Assembly (NCBI GenBank): GCA_028554755.1
Contig: JAPTOF010000021.1
Location: 6,549,001 to 6,613,000, forward strand
Length of the DNA: 64,000 nucleotides
Direction of reading: 5' to 3'
From: Cordia subcordata
Lineage: Eukaryota > Streptophyta > Magnoliopsida > Boraginales > Cordiaceae
The notes beneath the pieces were generated by a model. That model did not search any database. It was not told the DNA's origin and saw nothing but the letters and a program-made list of their open reading frames with translations. Below, piece by piece: positions 1 to 12,324 of the stretch. The translations under genes and the position numbers were made by a program. Numbering within the stretch: the stretch's first letter is position 1; each line of letters starts with the position of its first letter.

Positions 1-754
1 AATATTAAAGCTTAAGTATGAGGCAAATCAAATATTTAATCTATAAATGATAAGATTTCTTGATTTACTTTGCAATATATATATATGTGTGTGTGTGTGT
101 GTGCTGAAGCAATAGAAATGATATCAGGCTTGACACGTCAATTCTCCGAAATCCCAACTACAGGAGAGCTTGATACATCAAACTGAAAGTCTATTACTTT
201 TCCTAAACATTATTAATGCTTTTGATGTAATACAATGTGCTGGACTGATATGAGATCCATTTATATCATGCTGAGTTCATTTGAAAAGCAGTCACATGGA
301 GTAGATCAGATATTGCATATATATGTTAAAAAATATGGCTACAATAACTCCTATTTCTGAAATACATGTTGAAAGATCTCCAAAAAAATGTTGTAAAATC
401 CAAGTTAGAGTTGGGAGGAGAATTTATTGATTAGGAGATGTAGTTTCCTAATTCGGAGACAAGTTATCCTCTTTTCTGTGTTTATGATTTATAGATAAAC
501 TTTAGCTGATAAATATTGTTAATGATTCCTTAATTTTAATTCATCAGAATAAGTTTCCGATTGAGGTTCATCAAAAAAAAAAAAAAAAAGGTTTTTGCAA
601 GCCTGGTTACAAACTACTTTTTTATTCAACAGGAATTGTTTTTTACCAAATTGTAAGACAACTTGACTTTTCTCATCAGTATGTTTGAATTCAGCACTTT
701 TTAAAATAACGGTAGATTGCAACAACAATGCCAAACTGGTCTTTACTCCTGGTT
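1..754. other. AT-rich intergenic stretch, no gene seen
   Basis: No coding region with family resemblance is visible on either strand. The only open frame here, on the minus strand, runs through poly-T/poly-A and encodes a Phe/Leu-rich low-complexity string. A dinucleotide microsatellite lies at 75-103. Confidence 0.6.
75..103. repeat. (AT)n(GT)n microsatellite
   Basis: Compound dinucleotide run read directly from the sequence: AT units followed by GT units. Confidence 0.9.
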
Positions 755-990
755 TAGGGCCGTTTGGATTGGTTTTTTTTTATCAAAAGTGCTTTTTTTA
801 ACAGTTTTTGAAAAACAATTTTTTTTTAGAAACTGAAAATTCTGACTTCTAAAAAAAGCTGTATTTGAGCTTTTTTCAAAGTTTCATCTTTTTTTAAAAT
901 CAAATCAAATAGTTATTACAAATTTAATATAATTTTTTTAGAAAAAAAAAGTGTTCTTTTCCTAAAAAAAAAGCCAATTCAAACAAGCTA
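755..990. mobile_element. MITE, copy A of a family in this window (hAT-like)
   Basis: A roughly 235-bp non-coding element begins GGGCCGTTTGGATTGG and ends in the imperfect inverted counterpart CCAATTCAAACAAGCTA. The interior is T-rich then A-rich. The motif TTTGAGCTTTTTTCAAAGTTT and the segment after it recur at 56491-56731, and a more diverged copy sits at 28101-28330. No ORF is present. The hAT assignment is inferred from the style of the inverted ends; no clean 8-bp target-site duplication was confirmed. Confidence 0.6.
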
Positions 991-2595
991 TTAATATGAA
1001 TCATGCTTATTGTTGATCTTTTAATCAACCTCAGGTTGCTGGATTTACGGGTTTTTTTGACCAAAAATTCCTCTTTCTTCTTTCATATAGGACTTGAGAG
1101 AAAATCCCCTGTTCTGGATGTTGCTCTCCTTCGGCTACTTGGGTGGTTGAGGACTCTGGCATGACAAAATCTGCATGAAAGGTCAACTATATTGACCATT
1201 TCGGAGGAACAACATTGGTTGTTATCTGGTGTCAAGCATTGCAATGCCGCTTTATGCTTTTCTTGCAGTGATTCCTGAGGACCGGGGGGCAACAGGGGAA
1301 GTCTTGATCAAATTTTTTGAACGCCCGTCATATGATACTCTTTTTCTTTTTTTTTGAATAACCTAGGAAGCATCTCCACCCATTTTACCCATGATACATA
1401 GGCAAGATTACAACTGGTCATGCCTCAGGTAGAGTCTGATACGCCTGTATTCGATTGCCTGGCCTAACGGGTGGATGTGAACTAAAACCCGATGGTGAAT
1501 CATATACGATACTTTTTGTGTATAAAAAGGTTTACTTCAATAGCCTTTATGAAGAATGCAAATTGATTGGGCTAACGCAATGTATCATCACCTGATCTTG
1601 CCATTGCTGCCATTTTTATGTTTCCAGCAACATAGTGCATTACATAACTATTCTCCACAATGGATTCCTTAACCGCATTAGCTGTTTGTTGTTAAATTGA
1701 TGTACGAGTTGGAGAATATGAGTTAATTGACACAAATTTGAAAAAAAAAAAAATCAAAATGCCGCTTATTTTAAACTAAAGAAAGAAATGTAATAAAAAT
1801 TAAATTGGAGTTTCGAAAACTCAAAATCAAGGTGCCACACAAGGAAGCTTTGTTTTAGAATCAAGGAAAGAAAAACCAAGTCCTTTTTTTCTCATTTTTT
1901 TTTATTTTGACCAAAAAGAAAAACCAAGTTTGAGTTTTCAAAATTGAAAATCAACGTGTACACCTTGGGCTTACGCCTCTATGGTTGTAGAATGAGGCTG
2001 TTTTACGTGGCATATCGAATTCGAGTTTTGGAAAAGTCAATTATATTGTGGAATTGTTCTTTTTCAATTATCACGGCGTTTTGATTTTTTTCTTTTAAAA
2101 ATGGGTCAATTAACTCATTTTCTCGTAGTAGTAGAACAATGGTACAGTTTCTATCTTGTGAGCTTGAAGTATAATAAGTTGATCACTAACAAAAAGGAAA
2201 ATGAATATAGATAACAAACGTGATCCCATTTCGATAGGGATTAATCTCAAATCGAATGTGACTTAAAAAAACTGTGACTTGAAGCAAAAAAGTGAATGCA
2301 TAACCATTTCTTTTCATATCTTTAATGGATAGACCATACGTAGTGTACAATTACAGTTTCCTAGTGGGATGATCTTGTAAACAACCATCATTTAGGATGT
2401 GTTTGCAGGCCGTTGGCATGTAGGGGCATGCACCCAGCTTCCTTTCATAAATAAGTACCAAGCCATTTTGAAGTATATTCTCCTAGTGATAAATTATTGA
2501 CATGGTAGCTTACCATCTAAGATCAGTTTCATGACTGCTGCAGGCTCAAAGTGGATTAGGATTCTTTCATATTAATAGATTTGAGTTGGTTTTTT
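991..2595. other. Intergenic stretch without recognisable gene
   Basis: No supportable CDS was seen. The segment near 1345-1510 has a higher GC content and reads like a decayed repeat, but no family could be assigned. The remainder is AT-rich with homopolymer tracts. Confidence 0.5.
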
Positions 2596-3146
2596 TTAAA
2601 AAATAAATAAATATGCATAAAATTAGTAGAGGTCAGAGATAACGCAAGAACATAATGAGTTTATGACAAGAAAAGAAATCAAGCAAATATGTAAGAACAA
2701 AATTAGTAGAAATTCCAAATCGCTTCAATCTACAACTGAAAATACCCTATGTACATAGTAAAATAACACTTTACCGTTATTTTTAATAAGAAAAATGATT
2801 TATTATTCAATCCTAGAATTTTAGAGTAAACAAGTATAACTAAGACTTACCTTGAGATTAGCCCTTAAAGAGAGAATATATGCCAAACTTAATCTATTAG
2901 TGTTCTTCGTATTTTTTTGAGAAGAAAGAAATGTGGGAAAAATATAATCGTAAAAACAAGTAGAATTATATATAGACCCCAAGTCAAAATTGATTCTCTA
3001 GTCAAATATAATTTTACTTATTTTATTTATTACTTTTTTGTTAAAAAAAAATAGAACCCCAATACCAATTAACTACCATCCCGTACATATCACTTCAAGA
3101 ACTTGCTTATAGTGGTTGGGTTAGGGATAATTACCCGGTCATCACA
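2596..3146 (-). repeat. Inverted LTR fragment (5' end of the 3-kb LTR family)
   Basis: Read on the minus strand, this segment starts TGTGATGACCGGG at 3146. It continues with blocks matching the first about 600 bp of the 3' LTR at 11346-11950, for example TAACCCAACCACTATAAGCA and a block around ATTCTCTCTTTAAAGGGCTAATC. Orientation is opposite to the nearby element at 3371-14374. The minus-strand copy begins exactly at the LTR terminus and is truncated at its far end. The next 220 bp (3147-3370) match nothing else in the window. Confidence 0.75.
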
Positions 3147-3822
3147 AATATAGCATAAAGATATGAGAGTGGGTCTTTCAGTGATTAATAACTATGCTTA
3201 GAGCTGAGTTTGACATTTAAAAACACATGAAATCTCATGCATTGCACGTCATACATGGCTTCTTCCCTTCTTTGATCTTTCCAATATGGGGTCATGTATA
3301 GTTTGTCTGCAGTTATGAAAGCACCAACACTTTCTGTCTCTCCGAAGATTGCGTATCACGCATCGAACATATTTCAACACACCATCAGCATGAGTCATTG
3401 GTCTTGTTTACTATTGGATTTTTTATTTGGTCAATAAAATTCTTTTCCATGCCTAATTTGATTCCTAACAATGAGAATGATATTTTCAATACATTTGAAT
3501 GATTTTGAAATTAAACTCCTGTACCAATATGTAAAACAAATTTTATTTATTTTAGTTATTCTATTTTGTGTTTCCGTGTTCTTTTTACGATGTAAAGCTC
3601 TTATTATTTATGAAATATGGTGATTTTAGTAATATTTGATTTCAGTTATTTCTATAAGCTTTTAGAATTTTCTTGGCTTAAAACATTTAAACTTGCTAAA
3701 CAAGAAAAAAAAAATTCTTTCATGCTTCTGATTTGTCAACCTAAAGAACTTGGGTATGGCTCATTTTCAAATTATTAATTTGCTACTACAGCATATCGCC
3801 ATTAATTTATCTATTTATCTAT

Positions 3823-3836
3823 TTATTATTATTACA

Positions 3837-3873
<37 letters not shown>

Positions 3874-3977
3874 TTATTAACTACTACCACCACTACTACT
3901 ACTACTACTAGTATTATTATTATTATGATAATGATGATGATGACTATGACGAAGACGACGATGATGATGAGGACCAA
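3823..3977. repeat. Compound trinucleotide microsatellite in the LTR
   Basis: Runs of ATT, ACT, ATT again, then GAT/GAC units. It occupies the same LTR position as the shorter (ATT)n at 5125-5157 and the (ATT)n(GAT)n at 12947-13004. Confidence 0.9.
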
Positions 3978-4052
3978 TTTTACCAATGCTTGATCTTCAT
4001 TATTTTATTCTTTAAATTTTTGGTTGTCAATATTATAAACCAAAACCATTGG

Positions 4053-4498
4053 GCACCGACACACGTTGAACATGCTTGGACACATATTCAACAATTGTTT
4101 TTTCAAACACATTCCGGACGCGCTAGCGACACGCTAGCTTCGTCATGCTAGGACATGTTATGAGAACACAGGCGAGGTCTTTTTTTCAACTTTTGAAGCT
4201 GTATTGGGGCTTCAATCTTTTGATACAAAAGTTGGGCAAATTTAGATATCAAATAACTAAAGTAAGAAAACAAAAACAAAACTCAAAACAAGTAAACTCC
4301 AATTCTCTCATATTAAGAATTCTCTCATATTGATGCAAGAGGAACTCTGACAATTCATAGGAAAGTAAAAATATATTAGCCATCTATTTTAAAATTTTTG
4401 AAAAAAATTCTCTTCTCACTACCCACTTTTTTTGAAATTTAAATGCTATAATGGTTTAGATCATATCATTTAAATTTCAATAATTGAGATAAGAGATT
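4053..4498. other. Insertion present in only one LTR sub-copy
   Basis: Flanking sequence CAAAACCATT...GACTACCATTCCACTACTG (copy 1) aligns to uninterrupted sequence at 5225-5255 and 13075-13105, so about 446 bp are extra here. The insert contains the short phrase family GACACACGTTGAACATGC and a GCTAGCGACACGCTAGC palindromic patch. No ORF resembles a known protein. No terminal inverted repeats were recognised. Confidence 0.6.
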
Positions 4499-5120
4499 TT
4501 GACTACCATTCCACTACTGATTTAAAAAAAAAAAAAAACTCTATGCTATTGCAACCTTATTAGTGGATTTGAACTTATTATGATAGCCATAGGACTTTGG
4601 CAGTAGAATTATGTACTCAACTCTTGTTTATGATTCTTTCCTAATCCTACTGTAACATTGATTAACCTATACTTTGTTGATGGTTGTGGTTTTATAATGG
4701 GAATTCTTTTTTCTACTAAGTATTTCATGGTCGTCTTCTATTTGGCATTGGATTTTGTCTTAGTGGTAGTCACTCCATTTTCATAAGAGCAAGTCGTATC
4801 TTTGGGCATTGTTGTCATTGTCTATTATAATAAGTTTTATTCAAGAATTTCTTCTCTCCATTCTTGTCATGTATCTTGGTGTTAACCATTGCAACTTAAG
4901 TTATTCAAGTATGCATAAGTTATTTCTATAAATTTTCTAGAATTTTCTTGGCTTAAAACACTTAAACTTGCTAAACAAGTACCACAAAAAAAAAAAAATT
5001 GCTTTCATGCTTCTACGTAGTCAAACTAAAGAACTTGGGTTTGGCTTATTTTTGAATCATGAATTTGTTAGTTTAGCAGATCGTCATTAATTTTTTCTTC
5101 TTTCTTTTCTCTATTTATCT

Positions 5121-5156
<36 letters not shown>

Positions 5157-6483
5157 GACCAATTTAACCAATGCTTGACCTTCATTATTTTATTTGTTAA
5201 ATTTTTGGTTGTCAACATCATAAGTGAAAACCATTTTGTCTACCATTCCACTACTGATTAGACAAAAAAAAATAAAAATACCTCTATGCTACTGCAACCT
5301 TATTAGTACATTTGAACTTATTATGATAGCCATAGGACTTTGGCAGTAGCATTATGTACTAAACTCTTGTTTATGATTCTTTCCTAATCCTTTTGTAACG
5401 TTGATTAAGCTATACTTAGTTGATGGATGCAATGGTTTTATAATGGGAATTCTCTTTTCTACTATGTATTTCTTAGTCGTCTTCTATTTGGCACTGGATT
5501 TTGTCTTAGTGGAAGTCACTCCACTCTTGTAGGAGCAAGTCATATATTTGGGCATTGCTGTTGCAGTATATTATAATCAGTTTTATTCAAGAATTCCTTC
5601 TGTCTGTTCTTGTCATGTATCTTGGTGTTAACCATTGCCACTTAAGTTTTTCAAGTATGCATAAGTTGTGCCATGATGTAGTGTTTTGACTTGACATGAC
5701 AGAATATGACTTGATTGGCAAATACTTGTCTTCTCATGAATTTTGGGATCCCATTTCATGTTTGCTTGTACTTGTTGGGGTATGAACCCCTAATCATGTG
5801 AGCTTGTGGGGGCCTTATACCCACTACTTGATATGATCATGATTGATTCTTTATTGAGATATGAGGGCCTTGTATCCTCACCATGATTTTATTAAGATTA
5901 AATCGCTACAGCATGGTCACCACTCATGTACATGATACTTGATATACTTTCTTTATCTAAACATTTTAAGAGTTGATTCTTGTTATGATTAACATGAATT
6001 CTAATTCTGCGCGCTCCTATATTTTCTTATTGTTTTTCTAGGAATGTATTTCTTGTTTCAGCTTTTCTATTATTCTAAAATTCGTGTTTATTCTATCTTG
6101 GGGAAAAGCTTCTTACTTAATGAGCATTTGATTTGCTCACCTCTATATTTATTTTCTTACAGATGATCACGAGTAAGGAGGCATACGCTAGCAAAAAGGG
6201 ATGACTGTACCTTTATTAGTATTTTGAGAATTAGATTCTATTGTTGGGACTCTGCTTTTTTGACATTTTGGTTTTAGTTAGGTGTGCTGGTTTGGCAAAG
6301 ACTTGTGATGGTTATTTGGAGTTTCCTCACTTTATATTGGGGTTTATAGTTTTATTTGAAAATTTTATGGTATTTAGTACTTTGTTTGATCATTGAGGTT
6401 TTAGTAGCCTTGTGGTTCGAAGGTTTCACTTCTCTTGGTCCACGGCGTGTCACGTCTCGAGCTTTAAGTCTAAGGGTGTGACA

Positions 6484-6508
6484 GTGTTAGTATCAAAGCT
6501 TTAGGTCT
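6484..6508 (+). other. Primer binding site (degenerate, initiator tRNA-Met)
   Basis: Directly after the LTR end, TTAGTATCAAAGC resembles the plant LTR-element PBS TGGTATCAGAGC, complementary to the 3' end of initiator tRNA-Met, with two or three changes. Confidence 0.7.
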
Positions 6509-6647
6509 GATGATCCCTAATCTACCTAGAAATGATAATGTGGGGTGTAGTATAGTTTAAGCATGTCTATCTTATCGTAGCCTTGAATATTTTCTCTTGT
6601 GCTTTATAATGTTGACATCTTTTTTTCTATATGTATATTATTAGGAA

Positions 6648-7890
6648 ATGGCAGGACCACGTGTGAACCGTCTTGTTAGTGGATTGTTAGTGGATCTTGT
6701 TCCTAAATGTCTTCAGGTGTGTAATCGTGCCAGAAACTAGACTAAAAGGTCTACGATTACCATAACTAACAATGTGGCCCTAGTTACTAAATAGATTCCA
6801 TGAATTGCACCACTGGGGACAACTCAACCTATCCTACAAGATGTAACCCAGACTACACTAGTGTCAAGCATAACCTCTGTGCCTTTGTCCGTGCAAGGTT
6901 CGGTTCCTGAGCTTATTTCAGTGCCACAAGTCATTCCAGGACTACAATCTATGAATCCTTAGCTGTAGCCTTATTGAGACAAGTTGGAGTAGTCCCTGCT
7001 AGAGTTAATGTACTAGGAGGAGGACATAGAAGCACAGATGTTGCAGCTTTGAGTGAATTCTTGGGGTTAAACCGAATTCATTTCAATGGAGAGGGTAAGG
7101 TGGAAGATGCATATGATTGGTCGATAGTTATAGAGAACACCTTTCGCACTCCTGAATTCAGTGAGGATCAGAACGTTCGATTTGTAGCTTATGTGTTTAT
7201 AGGTACAGCCCTAGAGTGGTGGATTAACATTGTGGGTGAGATACCAAGACTTTCTACTTGGGCTGGATCTCGTAAGCTTGTGGTGTACAAGTTTTCTCCA
7301 GAGGTATTCAAAGATTAGAAAGTGCTAGAATTAATAAATTCCCAACAGAGGAATCTGACTGTGGAACAATACTATGACAAGTTTCAGAGCCTGGTGAGGT
7401 ATGTGTCAAATATGCTTGCGAACGACTACATTAAGGAAAAGAAGTTTGAATCTAGCTTGCAGTATGATATCTTTGAAAGGGTCAAGGTGCATCAACACTG
7501 TAGTATCAAGAAAGTGTATGAGACAGCATTGGTGGCAGAGTCTTATATACTTGATAGGTAGTGTCATCACCAAAGTAAGGATAACAAGAGAACAGGGCAC
7601 TCTGGAAATTTTAAGCACCAAGGTAAACCTTCTGGAAGTGTATTAAAGAAGCAGAAAACTAAACCAGTAGGTCGTTTTATGCTAGGAGCTGGATGTGAAC
7701 ACTGTGGTAAAGCACATGCAACGAATATGTGTTAGCGTGCTAAAGGAGCTTGTCTAAGATGTGGTTCAACTGAGCATTGTATTGGTGATTGTCCCCTTAT
7801 GCATAAGAATCATCCAGGAGGAGCCAGAGCTAACGCTTCTCAACTTGCTCGACCAGTCCACAGACCACCTAATCGTGCAGAGTTTTCGCA
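6648..7890 (+). pseudogene. Ty3/gypsy gag relic with zinc knuckles
   Basis: An ATG at 6648 starts the frame (MAGPR...), which soon meets stops. A frame shift then leads into the capsid region (6974-7318, with ALEWW and FRTPEF) and continues, after a stop at about 7319, to 7561 (QYYDKFQSLVRYV). Nucleocapsid motifs follow: CEHCGKAHATNMC (about 7700-7735) and CLRCGSTEHCIGDC (about 7755-7795), both CCHC knuckles. Gag would package element RNA. At least three in-frame stops and one frameshift make it non-functional. Confidence 0.8.
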
Positions 7891-7899
7891 TTGACTTAA

Positions 7900-8270
7900 G
7901 GCGATGCTGAAGCTGATGATGCTGTTGTGGAAGGTATTCTCCCTATTTTTTATCAGTATGCCCATGTGTTCTTTGATACTAGATAGAACTTTTCTTTTGT
8001 ATCTCTTGACTTCGTATCTTTGTTGCTTGCAAAACCTAAGTCATTAGATACTAAATTATGAGTAGAGACCCTAGTTGAGGAATCTATTGTGATTAAATTG
8101 TATACTGTGATTGTATTGTTACTCTAGCTAATAAAGAGCTACTTGTAGATTTAGTAAACCTAGACATGAAAGATTTTGATGTAATCTTCGACATGGATTG
8201 GCTGTCTAGATATCATGGGTGTGTTGACTGCTTTGCAAAGAAAGGTGGTTCTCTCATTACTTGATGAGCT
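7900..8270 (+). pseudogene. Retroviral-type aspartic protease relic
   Basis: The stretch between gag and RT has faint protease similarity. QYAHVFFDTR at about 7955-7985 sits where LFDSGASHSF would be expected, and a DFDVILDMDWLS-like motif (DFDVIFDMDWLSRYHG) lies at about 8170-8220. Stops and a changed active-site triad indicate loss of function. Confidence 0.6.
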
Positions 8271-8399
8271 TGAAATCATCTTTGAGGGAAGAAATTCTCT
8301 ACTCCATGCATCATATCAATGATGAAGACTCGAAAATTGTTGGAAAAAGGTTGTGAAGGGTTCTTGGCTTGCACATTGAAATCAGAAGCAACAGAGAAA

Positions 8400-9770
8400 A
8401 GAATTAGAGATATCACCGTTGTGCAAGAGTTTCCTGATGCCTTCCCTGAGGAAATTCCAGGGCTCCCTCTGAATCGAGAGGTAGAATTTGGAATTGAGCT
8501 TCTTCCTGGGTCTTCACTAATCTCTAAAGCTCCATACCCTATGGCCCAGCCGAGTTAAAGGAACTAAATGTGCAACTACAAGAATTGCTAGATAGAGGTC
8601 CAATTAGACCTAATGTTTCTGCGTAGGATGCTCCTATTCTATTTGTCAAGAAAAAGGATAGGACAACGTGACTATGTGTTGACTACTGAGAGCTAAATAA
8701 GATCACTGTAAAGAATAGATACCCACTGCCAAGAACTAATGATTTGTTCAACCAGTTTCGAGGAGCTCAATTCTTCTCCAAAATTGATGTGAGGTCAGGC
8801 TACCATCAGTTGAGAATTAAGGTTGAGGATATTCCAAGGATTGCATTTAGGACTCGATATAGACATTATGAATATATGGTGATGCATTTTGGATTGACTA
8901 AATACACCAGCGTCTTTTATGAACCTTATGAATCAGGTATTCAAGCCATTTTTGGACCAATTTGTTATGGTATTCATTGATGACATATTGGTGTATTCAA
9001 GAAGCTTATTTGATTACGAGCAATATTTAAGGCTCGTGTTACAAACTTTGAGAGAGAAACAACTTTATGCCAAATTCAAGAAGTGTGAATTTTGGCTATT
9101 GAAGGTAGCATTTTTGGGGCATGTGATCTCTAAGGGCAGTATATTAATGGATCCTCAGAAAGTGGAAGCCGTAATGAGTTGGCCTAAACCCATTATAGTT
9201 AACAAGATACGTAGTTTCTTGGGTATGACAAGTTATTACTGTAAGTTTGTGAAGGATTTCTTCTACGTTGCTGCACCTCTTACCGGATTGATTAGGAAAG
9301 GTGTTAAGTTTGAATGGATTAATGAATGTGAGAATAGCTTCCAAGAGCTGAAACAACGGTTAGTAACAGCTCCAATATTGACTATCCCTAATAGAACTAA
9401 AGGTTTCACAATATATAGTGATGCATCTCGAATTGGCTTGGGTTGTGTACTAATGCAACATGGCAAAGTGATTGCATATGCGTCGAGGCAACCAAAAGAT
9501 TATGAGAAGAATTATCCTACCCATGACTTGGAATTAGCAGCGGTGGTATTTGCTCTTAAGATTTCGAGGCACTATTTATATGGCATATCATGTGAGATCT
9601 ACACAGACCATCAAAGTCTCAAGTATCTTTTCACCCAAAAAGAACTGAATTTCGGGCAACGATGATGGCTGGAGTTTTTAAAAGATTATGATTTTACCAT
9701 TCATTACCATCCGAGAAAAGCAAATAAGGTAGCTGACTCATTAAGTAGGAAATCATATGGGAATTTGGCA
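8400..9770 (+). pseudogene. Reverse transcriptase-RNase H relic of the gypsy element
   Basis: The order is the pre-RT region (FPDAFPEEIPGLP), RT fingers/palm ([15 protein letters not shown]), the catalytic FIDDILVYS motif at about 8957-9000, connection (FLGHVISKGSI, RSFLGMTSYY), then RNase H with IYSDASRIGLGCVL, LELAAVVFALK and IYTDHQSLKYLF, and the tail HPRKANKVADSLSRK. Breaks include stops near 8556, 8625 and 8690, a frameshift just before 8919, and a stop at 9663. The longest intact piece is 8919-9665. Plant gypsy elements use this enzyme to copy their RNA. Confidence 0.9.
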
Positions 9771-10009
9771 GCCTTAGTGTCCTCACAAAAGGAGTTAATC
9801 CATGAATTTGAAAAAGTACAAATTGAAGTGGTATAACAGTCAAATAAAGGTGCTTGGGCTCATATGACTGCACAATCTACTTTACTTGAAAGAATCCAAG
9901 TAGCATCGAAGAAGGATCCATTCTTAGGGACCATGCGAGCCAAACTAGAGAATGGCGAAAATCATGCCTCTGAATTTATGATGATGGCACGATAAGGTTT
10001 GAAGATAGA

Positions 10010-11324
10010 CTTTATGTACTAGATGATCTTGAGTTAAAGATGGAGATCTTGGGATACGCCCATGATAGTCAATTCTCTATTCACCCCAGAGGGACAAAGA
10101 CATACCGAGACTTGAGAGATGTATTTTGGTGGAATAATATAAAGAGGAATATTGCTGAATTTGTGGAGAAATGCTTTTTATGTCAAAAAGTTAAGGCCAA
10201 GCATAAAAAACCTTCAGGACTTTTACAACCATTGGAATTCCTAAATAGAAATAGGACAGCATATCAATGGATTTTGTTGTGGGTCTTCCAAGGTCTAAAG
10301 AGAAGAATGATGTGATTTGGGTAATTGTGGATCGTCCAAGGAAGTCAACTTATTTCTTGCCTGTTAAAATAGATTTTACCACTGATAGCTTGGCATGAAT
10401 CTACATTGCAGAGATTTTTCAGTTGCATGGGGTGCCGAAGGATGTTGCGCCTGATAGCGACCCAAAATTCACTTCTACATTTTGGCAAAGTTTGCAGTAG
10501 GCCTTAGGGACTGAGTAGAAGTTAAGCACCATATTTCATTCTCAAGCAGATGGCCAAACTAAACAATACAGACTTTGGAAGATATGTTAAGGGCTTGTGT
10601 ACTTGACTTAGGTAGTGATTGGAGTAGATATTTGTCACTGGTGGAGTTTGCCTACAACAATAGCTATTAAGCCAGTATTCAAATGGCATCGTATGAAGCC
10701 CTATATGGTAGGAAGTGTAGAACACCTTTGTATTGGGACATGGGAGAACGAAAGTGGTTGGATTTTGAATTGTTGGAAGAAATTGAGGCTAAAGTGAGAT
10801 TGATATGAGCTAGATTACAACTAGCCCAAGATATTCAAAAGAATTGGCTAGATAAGTCTCGAAAAAAGAATTCCAAGTTGGGGATCATGTGTTTCTAAAA
10901 GGTGTCTCCAACCTGAAGTGTGGTTCGTTTCTTCAAACACAAGAAACTCAACTCTCATTTCATTGTGCCATATCAGATAATAAAGAGAATTGAAAGGGTG
11001 GCTTATCGAGTTGCACTGCCCCCAGCATTAACAGGGATACATGATATGTTTCATGTCTCTCAACTCAAACATTATGTGTATGATCCGAGCCTTGTAGTGG
11101 AACCTGAGGAATAGCAAGTTTAAAAAGATCTCACTTTTGTAGAAGAACCTACTGAAATTGTGGATCGTAAAGATCAAGTCCTAAGGCAAAGAACTTTTCC
11201 TTACATGACTGTTCGATGGCATGATCAAATAGAAAAGGAAGCTTTATAGATGCAAGAAGAGGAAGAACGCACCAAGTACCCTACGTTGTTTGAGAATCAA
11301 GGTGAGTAAGTTTGGAGTACGAAA
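10010..11324 (+). pseudogene. Integrase relic with C-terminal chromovirus-type tail
   Basis: The HHCC zinc region is visible at 10040-10200 (HDSQFSIHP...CFLCQK). Core motifs follow in shifted frames: VIWVIVDRPRKSTYFLPV at about 10313-10366, LHGVPKDVAPDSDPKF at about 10420-10470, and HSQADGQT near 10540. The C-terminal GPYQI-type segment is at 10940-11110 (YRVALPP, HDMFHVSQLKHY). A chromodomain-like tail lies at 11120-11310 (PTEIVDRKDQVLRQRTFPY). Several stops and frameshifts abolish function. Confidence 0.85.
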
Positions 11325-11330
11325 CTTCTT

Positions 11331-11345
11331 TTTAGGAGGGTAAGA
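11331..11345 (+). other. Polypurine tract
   Basis: TTAGGAGGGTAAGA lies immediately upstream of the 3' LTR start TGTGATGAC, the expected position and composition for the plus-strand primer. Confidence 0.7.
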
Positions 11346-11445
11346 TGTGATGACTGGGTATTTATCCCTAACCCAACCACTATAAGCATGTTCTTGAAGT
11401 GATATGCATGGGTTGGTAGTTAATTGGTAGTGGGGCTCTATTTAA

Positions 11446-11464
11446 AACACACACACACATACAT

Positions 11465-11507
<43 letters not shown>
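11446..11507. repeat. (AC)n(AT)n microsatellite
   Basis: Direct reading: an imperfect AC/CATA run followed by a long AT run, about 100 bp inside the 3' LTR. Confidence 0.9.
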
Positions 11508-11508
<1 letters not shown>

Positions 11509-12278
11509 AAATAGCTAAGATCATATTTGACCAGAGAATCAATTTTGACTTAGGGTTTATATATAATTCTACTCGTTTTCACAACTATATTTTTTCCTAC
11601 ACTTTTTTCTTCCCATAAAAATATGAAAAACACTAGCAGATTAAGTCTGGCATACATTCTCTCTTTAAAGGCTAATCTCAAGGTAAGGCTTAGTTATACT
11701 CGTTTACTCTGAAATTTTAGGATTGAATAATAAATCCTTTTTCTTATTAGAAATTACGGTAGAGTATTATTTCACTATGTGCATAGGGTATTTTCAATTG
11801 TAGATTAAAGCGATTCGGAATTTAAGAGTCGAGGTAAGTAGGGTACCTTGTATTCTAAATTCCTCCATCAAATTCTGCATTATCTCTGACCTTGATTAAT
11901 TTTGTTCTTACGTATTTGCCTAATTTCTTTTCCTGTGATAAGCTCATTTTAGTTTCGTTAAATTACTCCCGTTCTATCATTGTTGAAAAGATGGTCTGAT
12001 ATGGTGAGTCATTGCTCATGACTGTAAATTAAAGACTTCCATTCCAAAGTCTACACATGTTGTTTTACTAATCCATTCGTTAATTTTGCTTTTCTTTCTT
12101 CCTCTGATTCGGTTTTTTTTTTCCCACTCAAATAATCACTTATTATTTGTCTTCTACCTTCTCACTCCCATGTGATTGTAAATATAATATGAGCATTTGT
12201 ATTTCTTTTTGGGTAATGTGATAACATCTTGATCTTTGTTTCTTTTTGATCACATGAATTGCCAAGGAATCTCTCATG

Positions 12279-12324
12279 TAATAATAATAATAATAATAAG
12301 AATAAGAATAAGAATAATAATAAA

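Larger units (their letters stand above)
3648..5690 (+). repeat. Tandem duplication inside the 5' LTR
   Basis: Two copies begin with TTATTTCTATAA, at 3648 and about 4918. Both run through TTTCTTGGCTTAAAACA, the ATT microsatellite, TATGATAGCCATAGGACTTT and TATCTTGGTGTTAACCATTG. The 3' LTR has this block only once (12738-13510). The junction lies in GCATAAGTT/ATTTCTATA near 4918. The first copy is longer by about 446 bp because of the insertion at 4053-4498. Confidence 0.85.
3371..6483 (+). repeat. 5' LTR, truncated and internally duplicated
   Basis: Directly repeats 12476-14374. The match begins at TTTCAACACACCATCAGCA (3371) against TTTCAACACATTATCAGCA (12476) and ends at GTGTGACA (6483) against GGCATGACA (14374). 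About 1.1 kb of the LTR 5' end is missing here. An internal block is duplicated in tandem (3648-4919 and 4920 onward), so this copy is longer than the matching part of the 3' LTR. Confidence 0.85.

Noticed and set aside
1345..1510. GC-richer segment resembling a short dispersed repeat or SINE
   Set aside because: No A-box/B-box pair or tail could be shown.
3823..3977. Regular spacing suggestive of a CRISPR-like array
   Set aside because: It is an uninterrupted trinucleotide microsatellite in plant DNA, with no spacers or cas genes.
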